A stretch of 9,512 nucleotides of DNA from Actinomycetales bacterium. Its GTDB lineage: Bacteria; Actinomycetota; Actinomycetes; Actinomycetales; Microbacteriaceae. Each line of letters begins with the position of its first letter. Within the stretch, counting starts at the first letter, position 1. The notes beneath the pieces were generated by a model, which was not told where the DNA came from, made no database searches, and saw only the letters and a list, made by a program, of their open reading frames with translations. This document shows, one piece after another, positions 1-5,976 of this stretch. The stretch lies in the NCBI GenBank assembly GCA_015655255.1, contig JAATFJ010000206.1:1-9512 (forward strand), in the 5' to 3' direction. The translations under genes and the position numbers were made by a program.

Positions 1-1
1 C

Positions 2-598
2 CTGCTTCCCGTGAGACCGGCGTCGGAACTCATCGAGGAACTGCGTACGGCACTGCCGGAGCAGCCGATCTCCCGCAGGCGTCGACTGAAGGCCGAGTGG
101 GGCTTCACCGATCTGGAGTTCCAGGATGTCCGCAACGGCGGCCTCCTCGACGAGGTGGCGGCGACGATCTCCGCGGGAACGACACCCGCCGCCGCACGCA
201 AATGGTGGACGGGGGAGATCACCCGCATCGCGAACAGCCAGGACGCCGAGGCCGCGAGCCTCGTAAGCCCGGAGAACGTCGCTGCCCTGCAGAAGCTCGT
301 CGACGAGGGGACCCTCACCGATAAGCTCGCCCGTCAGGTCCTCGACGGCGTTATCGCCGGAGAGGGCACCCCCCAGGAAGTCGTCGATGCCCGCGGGCTC
401 GCGGTCGTCTCCGACGACGGTGCGCTCATCGCTGCGATCGATGAGGCCCTGGCCGCGCAGCCCGATGTGCTCGCGAAGATCCAGGACGGCAAGGTGCAGG
501 CCGCCGGTGCCATCATCGGTGCCGTCATGAAGGCCATGAAGGGGCAGGCGGACGCCGCGCGCGTCCGTGAGCTCATCCTGGAGCGCGCCGCGCAATAG
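2..598 (+). CDS. gatB: GatB, Asp/Glu-tRNA amidotransferase subunit B (3' part only)
   Basis: C-terminal part of subunit B of the GatCAB amidotransferase, which converts Glu-tRNA(Gln) and Asp-tRNA(Asn) to the amidated forms in the cytosol. The gene is cut by the window edge. The frame is open from base 2 and reads LLPVRPASELIEELR, so the GTG at base 11 is an internal Val codon and not a start. About 198 residues are visible, against roughly 480-500 for a complete GatB. The visible part is the end of the cradle plus the helical YqeY-like tail domain that grips the tRNA, with the typical stretches near LVSPENVAALQKLVDEG, GTPQEVVDARGL and an end at KGQADAARVRELI. It ends in TAG at 596-598, 40 bases before dinB on the same strand. 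gatC and gatA are probably upstream, out of view. Identification is firm from the family-specific tail. Confidence 0.93.
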   Translation: MLPVRPASELIEELRTALPEQPISRRRRLKAEWGFTDLEFQDVRNGGLLDEVAATISAGTTPAAARKWWTGEITRIANSQDAEAASLVSPENVAALQKLVDEGTLTDKLARQVLDGVIAGEGTPQEVVDARGLAVVSDDGALIAAIDEALAAQPDVLAKIQDGKVQAAGAIIGAVMKAMKGQADAARVRELILERAAQ

Positions 599-625
599 CC
601 TATTCGCCGATGTCGGTGGCCTCCG

Positions 626-632
626 TAAGAAT
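626..632 (+). promoter_or_regulatory. Possible -10 element of dinB (leaderless type)
   Basis: The TAAGAAT run ends six bases before the dinB ATG, the same spacing as at the three clearer leaderless starts in this window. The hexamer at exact spacing is AAGAAT, so the match to TANNNT is imperfect. No -35 hexamer is obvious. The GGAGG at 633-637 is too close to the ATG (one base) to act as a normal ribosome binding site, which fits a leaderless transcript. Confidence 0.4.
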
Positions 633-638
633 GGAGGC

Positions 639-1895
639 ATGGGGCGCGGCGATGGACGAGGACGGACGGTCTCTCCCGAGGGAGCGGACGACCGTGGCAC
701 GCGCATCCTGCACGTCGACATGGACGCGTTCTACGCGGCCGTCGAGGTGCTCGACGATCCATCGCTGCGCGGTCTCCCACTCATCATCGGCGCGCCGGAG
801 GGACGTTCCGTCGTCTCCAGCGCCTCCTATGAGGCGCGGCGCTTCGGCGTGCGCGCGGCGATGCCCGTCTCGCAGGCCGTGCGTCTGTGTCCCACCGCCA
901 AGATCGTGCCGCCGCATTTTCTCCGCTACCGGGAGGTGTCCCGGCAGGTGATGGCGATCTTCGAGTCGATCACGCCGCTCGTCGAGCCGCTGTCGGTGGA
1001 TGAGGCCTTCCTCGATGTGTCCGGGGTGCGGCGCCTATGGGGGAGTCCCGCGACGATCGCCGCACTCGTGCGGCGGCGGGTCCTCGACGAGGTGGGCATC
1101 ACGTGCAGCGTTGGCGTGGCGGCGACCAAGCACGTCGCGAAGATGGCCTCGACGCTCGCGAAACCGGACGGTATGCTCGTCGTCGCGGAGGCGGACACCG
1201 TCGACTTCCTCACGCCGCGCTCGGTGCGCACGATGTGGGGTGTGGGGCCGAAGGCTGCCGAGACGCTGGAATCGCGGGGCATCCGCACCATCGGCGATAT
1301 CGCGGAGGCGCCGCAGGAGACGCTGACGCGCGCGGTGGGACAGGCGCTGGGTCAGCGCATTGCCCAACTGGCCCGCGGAGAAGACGCACGCGTCGTGGAA
1401 ACGGAGCGGATCGAGAAGAGCGTAGGGCACGAGGAGACCTTCGAGATCGACATCCTCGACAGAGACTTCCTCAGTGCAGAGCTCCTCCGGCTCGCCGACC
1501 GTGTGGCCGCGCGGCTGCGCCGGGCGCACTGGGAGGCGGGAGGCGTGGCGATCAAAATTCGCTTCGACGACTTCACGACGGTGAACCGTTCGCAAACCCT
1601 GCCGGAGACGACGGACGTCGGCCAGCGGATCGGCACGGCGGCGCAGGCGCTCTTCGCGCAGATCGACCGTCGCGACCCCGTGCGCCTCGTCGGTGTGCGG
1701 GCGGAACGGCTCGTCCCCGCGGGTGGTGGGGGCATCGCCCTGTGGGACGATGATGAGCACTGGCGGAAACTCGAGACCGCGCTCGACAGTGCGCGGGAGA
1801 GATTCGGCGGAGCGACCATCGGCAGGGCCCGACACATCGGCCGGGGTGAGGGGCGGGGAGCGGCGTCCCATCCGAAGGCCCACGGCGCGGAGTGA
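639..1895 (+). CDS. dinB: DNA polymerase IV (Y-family translesion polymerase)
   Basis: Error-prone Y-family polymerase that copies past damaged bases; 418 residues from the chosen ATG. The palm carries H-V-D-M-D at 25-29 (first metal-binding Asp 27, steric-gate Tyr 32), the S-Y-E-A-R block at 63-67 and the second catalytic pair in S-V-D-E-A at 119-123 (Asp 121, Glu 122). A helix-hairpin-helix thumb follows (about 190-225, with W-G-V-G-P-K), then the little-finger domain (about 260-375) and a short basic tail. The frame is open upstream to an ATG at 567 inside gatB, but homology begins at about residue 22 of the chosen start and a -10-like element sits just before 639, so 639 is preferred. The usual clamp-binding motif (Q-L-S-L-F type) is reduced to G-I-A-L-W at 365-369, without the Gln. 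No LexA box is seen upstream. The start could also be a codon or two different; the function is secure. Confidence 0.95.
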   Translation: MGRGDGRGRTVSPEGADDRGTRILHVDMDAFYAAVEVLDDPSLRGLPLIIGAPEGRSVVSSASYEARRFGVRAAMPVSQAVRLCPTAKIVPPHFLRYREVSRQVMAIFESITPLVEPLSVDEAFLDVSGVRRLWGSPATIAALVRRRVLDEVGITCSVGVAATKHVAKMASTLAKPDGMLVVAEADTVDFLTPRSVRTMWGVGPKAAETLESRGIRTIGDIAEAPQETLTRAVGQALGQRIAQLARGEDARVVETERIEKSVGHEETFEIDILDRDFLSAELLRLADRVAARLRRAHWEAGGVAIKIRFDDFTTVNRSQTLPETTDVGQRIGTAAQALFAQIDRRDPVRLVGVRAERLVPAGGGGIALWDDDEHWRKLETALDSARERFGGATIGRARHIGRGEGRGAASHPKAHGAE

Positions 1896-1969
1896 GCGCG
1901 CCGAGCCGCCGAGATGCCTCACGGAGGAATGCCCGCGAAAGGTCGCTATCCGGTGAGGAGAACGTGGGA

Positions 1970-1975
1970 TAGCGT
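1970..1975 (+). promoter_or_regulatory. -10 element (TAGCGT) of a leaderless gene
   Basis: TAGCGT lies exactly six bases before the ATG at 1982, so transcription starting seven bases after the hexamer would begin at the start codon. There is no purine-rich ribosome binding site in the six intervening bases. The -35 region has no TTGACA-like hexamer. Confidence 0.6.
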
Positions 1976-1981
1976 GGACCC

Positions 1982-2299
1982 ATGCCGAACATCGCACTGG
2001 ATCTGGGAAAGAACGCGGCCTCTTTCGGCGTGAAGAGCGCCTATGGCGAACCGCAGGATGTTGACGGGGTGCACATCACGCCTGTCGCACTCACGGTCTC
2101 CGGCTTCGGCGGGGGATCGTCCGAGGGAAGCGAAGGCGGCGTGGGCGGCGGCTGGGCGATTCCGCTCGGGGTCTACGTGCGTCGCGAGGAGGGGCTGCGC
2201 TTCGAGCCGAATATCGTCTCCCTGCTCGCCGTCGGGATTCCCTTCGTATGGGTGGCGGGACGCGCTCTCTCTCGTATCATCCGTGCCCTCAAGAAGTAG
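1982..2299 (+). CDS. GerW/YtfJ-like small membrane-associated protein
   Basis: 105-residue protein resembling the GerW (YtfJ) family. The matching parts are the G-E-P-x(3)-D-G-V-H-I-T-P-V segment at 22-35, the G-F-G-G-G turn at 41-45, a glycine/serine-rich loop to about 57, and P-L-G-V-Y-V followed by G-L-R-F at 61-74. After this domain comes a hydrophobic stretch at about 78-95 that looks like one membrane helix, then a basic tail ending in KK. GerW was named from spore germination in Bacillus, but relatives are widespread in actinobacteria that make no spores, so a sporulation role should not be assumed; the real function is unknown. The start is set by the -10 element six bases upstream. 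The next gene overlaps the last 17 bases, suggesting coupled translation. The family call rests on recognised motifs, not on a search. Confidence 0.75.
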   Translation: MPNIALDLGKNAASFGVKSAYGEPQDVDGVHITPVALTVSGFGGGSSEGSEGGVGGGWAIPLGVYVRREEGLRFEPNIVSLLAVGIPFVWVAGRALSRIIRALKK

Positions 2300-2864
2300 C
2301 GAGGACGTCGCAGAGGCTCTGCGGAGCGCCGCGCAGCTCGTCATCGAGGCCGTCGTCGATGGGGGCTCGCCGCACCCCGTCGTGCTCATCGAAGGCCGAA
2401 GCGGCGCGGGGAAGAGCACCCTCGCGCGACTGGTCGAGGAGCGCTGGCCGCTCCCCGGAGGGGTGCAGCGCATCGCGCTCGATTCTCTCTACCCCGGATG
2501 GGATGGTTTGGACGCGGGGGTGCGCGCGGCGATCCGCCATGTGCTCGGGCCCCATGCGCGCGGCGAGCACACCGCGTGGCGGCGCTGGGACTGGACCCGC
2601 GACGAGGAGGCGGAGAGCCATCCCGTCGCTCCTTCCGAATCCGTGATCCTGGAGGGGGCCGGGGCGCTGACCCCGGAGACGGCGCGTCTCGCGGAGGTGC
2701 TCGTCTGGGTGGAGGCTCCGGACGCGGTTCGCAAGCGCCGGGCGCTCGATCGCGACGGCGACGCCTTCCGTCCGTACTGGGAGCGCTGGGCGGCGCAGGA
2801 GGAACGCCATATCGCGCGGGACGATCCCTGTGGTCTCGCGGGCGTCACGGTGGCGATCCCCTAG
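2283..2864 (+). CDS. P-loop kinase-like ATP-binding protein
   Basis: 193-residue protein with a Walker A motif G-R-S-G-A-G-K-S-T at 38-46. Further on, D-S-L-Y-P-G-W looks like the substrate-binding segment of uridine-kinase-type enzymes, S-V-I-L-E-G-A-G a Walker-B-like strand, and a lid-like region R-D-G-D-x(5)-Y-W-E-R-W carries several arginines. It therefore probably phosphorylates a small molecule, but the substrate cannot be told; such genes are usually annotated only as ATP-binding protein or nucleoside kinase-like. The start is uncertain. The frame is open far upstream, but GTG 2283 gives a normal length with the P-loop at residue 38 and overlaps the stop of the GerW-like gene by 17 bases. 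No clear ribosome binding site precedes it, so translation may depend on re-initiation after the upstream gene. It ends in TAG at 2862-2864. Confidence 0.78.
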   Translation: MPSRSSEDVAEALRSAAQLVIEAVVDGGSPHPVVLIEGRSGAGKSTLARLVEERWPLPGGVQRIALDSLYPGWDGLDAGVRAAIRHVLGPHARGEHTAWRRWDWTRDEEAESHPVAPSESVILEGAGALTPETARLAEVLVWVEAPDAVRKRRALDRDGDAFRPYWERWAAQEERHIARDDPCGLAGVTVAIP

Positions 2865-3077
2865 AGGCTCGTCGGGCTCGGGGAGGTGCTTGTCGGAGAC
2901 TGATGATAGGAAATCGCTTGCTCCCGCACTGCTTACGGCGAGGTGTGCGCGACACGTTGGTATCACGGCCCGCACAGGAGCGCGCTCCTCCTTTCGGAGG
3001 GGCACTCCTCGATGGGGCCGCGCCGACGGGACGATCCGTCTGAGCCTCCCGCCCACGAGCCACGCGAAAGGTGACAC
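2865..3077 (+). other. Structured intergenic leader upstream of murT
   Basis: A 213-base stretch with no convincing gene. It contains a perfect 14-base palindrome AGGAGCGCGCTCCT at 2976-2989. This overlaps a second hairpin, CTCCTCC (2985-2991) paired with GGAGGGG (2996-3002) around a TTTC loop. The two share bases, so they cannot form together. Upstream of them are a small GTGT/ACAC stem near 2943-2955 and the segment TTGGTATCACGG at 2957-2968. No clear promoter was found. The structures suggest a folded 5' leader that might control murT-gatD, but this is inference. Confidence 0.4.
3067..3074 (+). promoter_or_regulatory. Ribosome binding site that sets the murT start
   Basis: AAAGGTGA lies six bases (counted from AAGG) before GTG 3078 and supports that codon over the in-frame ATG five codons later. 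Confidence 0.6.
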
Positions 3078-4424
3078 GTGATCTCCGCTGCGATGTCGTC
3101 AACCCGAGAGAGAACCACGTCCCGCGCACCCTCCGCGGGACTCCGTTACGTCTTCCCGCTGCTCGTCGGGAAGCTCGCCCGTCGTGCCACCCGACTGCGC
3201 GGCGGAGGATCCGCCTACCCCGGCTATCTCGTCAACAGGATGTCTCCGACCCTGCTCCCCGCACTGGCCGGTGCCTTCCCCGACGGCGTGATCTTCGTCC
3301 TCGGCTCCAACGGCAAGACGACAACGACGCACATGCTGAGCGAGGTGCTGCGCGCGCACGGCAAGATGGTCTTCACGAATCCCACCGGCGCCAACCTCCC
3401 CCAGGGGGTGACGAGCGCGCTTCTCGCGGAGGCGGACCTCATCGGGCGCGTCAAGGCGGATGTCGCCGTGCTCGAGGTGGACGAAGCCTACGTCACCGAG
3501 CTGGCCGACCTCCTCTCGCCCACGGTTATCCTGTCGCTGAACGTGCAGATCGACCAGCTGTACCGCTTCTACGAGACCGAGCGCGTCGCGGACATGATGC
3601 TCCGGGCATCCACGCGGGCGGCCGAGTGCGTCGTGGTGAACCGCGACGATCCCTACCTCAGCAAGATCGACGAGTCGACACTGCGTGCGGAGCCGCTGTT
3701 CTTCGGAGTGGCGCCGGAACTGGTGGCTGCGTCGTCGCACGGGCTCGCCCACGCGAGCGATACCCGCAGCGGCCACCCAGGCAGCATCCCGCATCCGGCC
3801 TATGCCGAGGTGCAGGAGGCGCGGGGACGCGACGTCGTCGTCCGGGTCGGGGATGACGACGTCCCGCTCACGCTTCCCGCCCGCGGTCTGCACTACGCGG
3901 CGGATGCGGCCGCAGCCCTCGCGGTCGCCTCACGCGTCCTCGGGTCGCGATTCTCGCCGGACCGGGCTGCGAGCGGATTCGCCCGCATGGCGCCGGCGTA
4001 CGGCCGGGGCGAGGTGCTGCCGTTGCGCGGCGATTCTCGTGGTGAGCAGGTCGAGTTCGTGATGTTCAAGAACGGCCCCAGTCTGCAGATGAACCTCGAT
4101 GCCTTCGAGGACGCCCCGGAGCGCGTTCTCCTCGCGATCGACGAAGGCACTCCCGACGTCTCCTGGCTGTACGACGTGGACGTCGCCGTTCTCCCCAGGG
4201 TCGATGTCGTCTCGGGGACGAAGGCGTATCAACTCGCGCTCCGGCTGGAGCACGCTGGTGTCGAGATCGGAGTCATAGAGCCCGAGCTGACGAAGGCCGT
4301 GGCCCTCATGCGGGGACTCCCGGAGACGCGGTCGGGACGGCAGATATGGCTCGTCAACTACGAGCTGATGATGATCGGACGCAGGCTCCTGGGCTGCGGT
4401 GACAAGGAGGTGGCGCGACGATGA
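3078..4424 (+). CDS. murT: MurT-like Mur ligase subunit, lacking the zinc ribbon
   Basis: 448-residue Mur-ligase-family protein. In other bacteria MurT with GatD uses ATP to activate the alpha-carboxyl of D-Glu in lipid II and amidates it to D-isoglutamine on the inner membrane face. The central ATP-binding domain is clear: G-S-N-G-K-T-T-T-T at 76-84 and L-E-V-D-E-A at 132-137, then the segment L-N-V-Q-I-D-Q-L-Y-R-F near 154-164 in place of the usual F-R-D-Q-L-D-R. The C-terminal MurT domain is present, with P-D-V-S-W at 359-363; Asp 360 corresponds to the Asp that completes the glutaminase triad in known pairs. Two things are unusual. The four-cysteine zinc ribbon expected around 205-250 is absent (only Cys 184 and Cys 440 exist; the region is Ser/His/Ala-rich), and the usual K-N-P motif is K-N-G-P-S at 331-335. 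GTG start with a good ribosome binding site. The stop overlaps gatD as ATGA, so the two are one operon. Family membership is secure; the classical reaction is doubtful. Confidence 0.88.
   Translation: MISAAMSSTRERTTSRAPSAGLRYVFPLLVGKLARRATRLRGGGSAYPGYLVNRMSPTLLPALAGAFPDGVIFVLGSNGKTTTTHMLSEVLRAHGKMVFTNPTGANLPQGVTSALLAEADLIGRVKADVAVLEVDEAYVTELADLLSPTVILSLNVQIDQLYRFYETERVADMMLRASTRAAECVVVNRDDPYLSKIDESTLRAEPLFFGVAPELVAASSHGLAHASDTRSGHPGSIPHPAYAEVQEARGRDVVVRVGDDDVPLTLPARGLHYAADAAAALAVASRVLGSRFSPDRAASGFARMAPAYGRGEVLPLRGDSRGEQVEFVMFKNGPSLQMNLDAFEDAPERVLLAIDEGTPDVSWLYDVDVAVLPRVDVVSGTKAYQLALRLEHAGVEIGVIEPELTKAVALMRGLPETRSGRQIWLVNYELMMIGRRLLGCGDKEVARR
4403..4410 (+). promoter_or_regulatory. Strong ribosome binding site of the gatD-like gene
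   Basis: AAGGAGGT inside the last codons of murT, about ten bases before ATG 4421. It is close to a perfect complement of the 16S rRNA tail and fixes the start within the ATGA overlap. Confidence 0.65.
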
Positions 4425-5179
4425 CTGCGACCGTGCGCATCGTGCAGCTGTATCCGGACGAGCTCGGAGTGACCGGTGACCGCGGGAACGTCCGCACGCT
4501 GGCCACCCGTCTCGAACGCAGCGGGATCTCGGCCGAGGTGATCCCGGTGGGGGGCGGCTCGGCGCTTCCCCCCGATGCCGACGTCATCGTCGCGGGCAAC
4601 GGTCCGCTCTCCGCCATGCGTAGCGTCGTCGACGATCTCCGCGCCCGCGCGGACGGGATCCGTGCGGCCGTCGCCGATGGGGTCCCGCTCTTCACCGTCG
4701 GGGGATCGGCCGAGCTCTTCAGCACCGGCGTGACCCTCCTGGACGGCGGCTTCCTGGAGGGGATCGGCGTCTTCCCCTTCTCCGTCCTGCGCACGCGCGA
4801 ACGGCGTGTCGGATACCTCGTCGTCTCGACGCCGTTCGGGCAGCTGGTCGGGTTCGAGGACTTCGCCTCGGAGTGGGTGCTGGCCCCCGGTGCAGAAGCG
4901 GTCGGCGTCGTGCAGCACGGCAAGGGCAGCTTCGCGACCGAGGAGGGTGCGGGCGAGATCGTCCGTATCGGCGCCGCGTACGCCACCAATCTCCAGGGCC
5001 CCGTCCTCCCGCTCAATCCGGTCTGGGCCGATGTCCTGATCTCCGCGGCGACGAGTCGTCGCGGGATCGCCTGGAGCCCGGGGGACGGGGTGGAGCGCCT
5101 CGACCACTACGCCGCGCAGGCGCGGAGCGTCATCGAGGGGGCCGTGCGCGACCACCGCTTCAGCGCGATGAGCGTGTGA
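4421..5179 (+). CDS. gatD: GatD-like class I glutaminase homologue without catalytic residues
   Basis: 252-residue homologue of GatD (CobQ-like amidotransferase), normally the subunit that releases ammonia from glutamine for MurT. Similarity is plain along the length: L-Y-P-D-E-L-G-V-T-G-D-R-G-N at the N-terminus, D-G-G-F-L-E-G-I-G-V-F at 108-118, V-G-F-E near 143-146, and N-L-Q-G-P-V-L-P-L-N-P at 190-200. The active site, however, is gone. Against the usual P-x(4)-C-G-G-x-Q motif, this protein reads P-L-F-T-V-G-G-S-A-E at 89-98, so the nucleophile Cys is Gly 94 and the conserved Gln is Glu 98. The catalytic His of Y-L-H-G-P is Gln 192. The F-E-N-H block is F-E-D-F. The whole protein contains no cysteine. 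It cannot work as a Cys-dependent glutaminase, but the frame is intact and the neighbouring motifs are kept, so it looks like a maintained non-catalytic partner of MurT and not a decaying gene. The symbol reflects homology only. Confidence 0.88.
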   Translation: MTATVRIVQLYPDELGVTGDRGNVRTLATRLERSGISAEVIPVGGGSALPPDADVIVAGNGPLSAMRSVVDDLRARADGIRAAVADGVPLFTVGGSAELFSTGVTLLDGGFLEGIGVFPFSVLRTRERRVGYLVVSTPFGQLVGFEDFASEWVLAPGAEAVGVVQHGKGSFATEEGAGEIVRIGAAYATNLQGPVLPLNPVWADVLISAATSRRGIAWSPGDGVERLDHYAAQARSVIEGAVRDHRFSAMSV

Positions 5180-5197
5180 AGTGACCCCGGCGCGCCG

Positions 5198-5683
5198 TCA
5201 GTCGAGGGAGTCCGCCACGCCGATGAGACCGTCGAGCCGATAGCCCAGCCAGTCGTACACACCAAAACGCGGGTCCTCCGGGTCGTGCTCGTCGGCGGAA
5301 TCGATGCCGAGACGGGAGGCGATGACGAGGCGGAGAGCGGTGAGGGTCCGCAGCCAGGGATCGAGGTCCTCCTCCGCGATGACGAGATCCCTGGGCAGGA
5401 GCGTGTCATCCTCATCGGTGTCGTCGTCGAGGAAAGGGACGAGCCCCCTGCGGACGACGAGGACGTCCGCGAGCCTGTGATCGAGGAGATCGTCGCGCGT
5501 CGCGCGCGCGAACTCCGCTGTGGCCTCGACGTCGTCCGGATAGGCGTCGGGCGTGAGCCTCCGCAGTGCGGGGTCGCCCGCTCCGCGGGATCTCGACAGC
5601 AGCTCGGCGAACTCGTCGGCGAGCCGGGCAAGGTGGACGCCTTCGAGCCTGGCGAGGGGGAGCAGGATCGTTCTCCTGGTCAC
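5198..5683 (-). CDS. DUF2017 family protein, partner gene of clpS
   Basis: 161-residue acidic protein of the actinobacterial DUF2017 family, found beside clpS. Visible features are the start VTRRTILLPLARLEG, a central acidic run (F-L-D-D-D-T-D-E-D-D) and a C-terminal part with L-R-L-V-I-A-S-R-L-G-I-D and Y-D-W-L-G-Y-R-L-D-G-L, typical of the family. No enzymatic motif is seen and the function is unknown; the position suggests a link to ClpS-dependent proteolysis, which is inference. The frame is open upstream through clpS, but the GTG at 5683 overlaps the clpS stop as GTGA and has a GAGAAAGG ribosome binding site about seven bases before it, so this start is chosen. The stop faces the gatD stop across 18 bases. 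Confidence 0.85.
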   Translation of the reverse strand: MTRRTILLPLARLEGVHLARLADEFAELLSRSRGAGDPALRRLTPDAYPDDVEATAEFARATRDDLLDHRLADVLVVRRGLVPFLDDDTDEDDTLLPRDLVIAEEDLDPWLRTLTALRLVIASRLGIDSADEHDPEDPRFGVYDWLGYRLDGLIGVADSLD

Positions 5684-5976
5684 TGCGGGGCCTTTCTCAC
5701 GGTGGCCCAGAGGCCGTAGTCGTGCATCGCCTGCGCGTGCATCTCCATCGTCTCGCGCGGTCCCTCCGCGACGATGGCGTGACCGTCGTTGTGGATGGAC
5801 AGCATGAGGCGCGTCGACCGCTTCTCGCTGTAGCCGAAGTACGTGCGGAAGACCCGGACGACATAGCGCATCAGATTGACGGGATCGTCCCAGACGACGA
5901 CCTGCCAGGGGCGGCCCGGTTCCTCGATGGCATCCGTGAGATCGTCGACGTCGGGAGCGAGGAGCGGCGTGCTCAT
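5680..5976 (-). CDS. clpS: ClpS, adaptor for N-end-rule proteolysis
   Basis: 98-residue adaptor that binds proteins with destabilising N-terminal residues and passes them to the ClpC/ClpP protease. The actinobacterial core W-Q-V-V-V-W-D-D-P-V-N-L-M is at 24-36, with Asp 30 and Asp 31 at the positions that hold the substrate amino group, followed by Y-V-V-R-V-F. The conserved His 62 lies in S-I-H-N-D-G-H-A and the G-P-R-E-T-M-E segment follows. The ATG at 5976 overlaps the stop of the upstream metallopeptidase as ATGA and has a G-rich GGGGGTGGG just before it. An in-frame ATG at 5988 would add four residues and is less likely. It is the middle gene of a three-gene overlapping operon on the - strand. 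Confidence 0.93.
   Translation of the reverse strand: MSTPLLAPDVDDLTDAIEEPGRPWQVVVWDDPVNLMRYVVRVFRTYFGYSEKRSTRLMLSIHNDGHAIVAEGPRETMEMHAQAMHDYGLWATVRKAPQ

Noticed and set aside
567..638. Upstream dinB start at 567 inside gatB
   Set aside because: The added 24 residues match no DinB sequence, and a -10-like element sits between 567 and the preferred ATG at 639.
1035..1997. Long 320-codon open frame on the - strand, antisense to dinB
   Set aside because: A typical high-GC shadow frame: its translation is Arg/Pro/His-rich with no recognisable domain, and the + strand holds an unmistakable polymerase.
2957..2968. T-box riboswitch call based on TTGGTATCACGG
   Set aside because: The core differs from TGGNACC, no downstream strand completes the antiterminator, and no stem I with a specifier loop could be drawn. 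It is kept only as part of the leader finding.
4421..5179. GatD-like gene as a pseudogene
   Set aside because: The frame is full length, has a strong ribosome binding site and keeps the motifs around the lost catalytic residues, so selective retention is more likely than decay.
5182..5200. Palindrome CGGCGCGCCG between the convergent gatD and DUF2017 stops, considered as a two-way terminator
   Set aside because: The stem is short and there is no T-run on either side; a chance palindrome is likely at this GC content.
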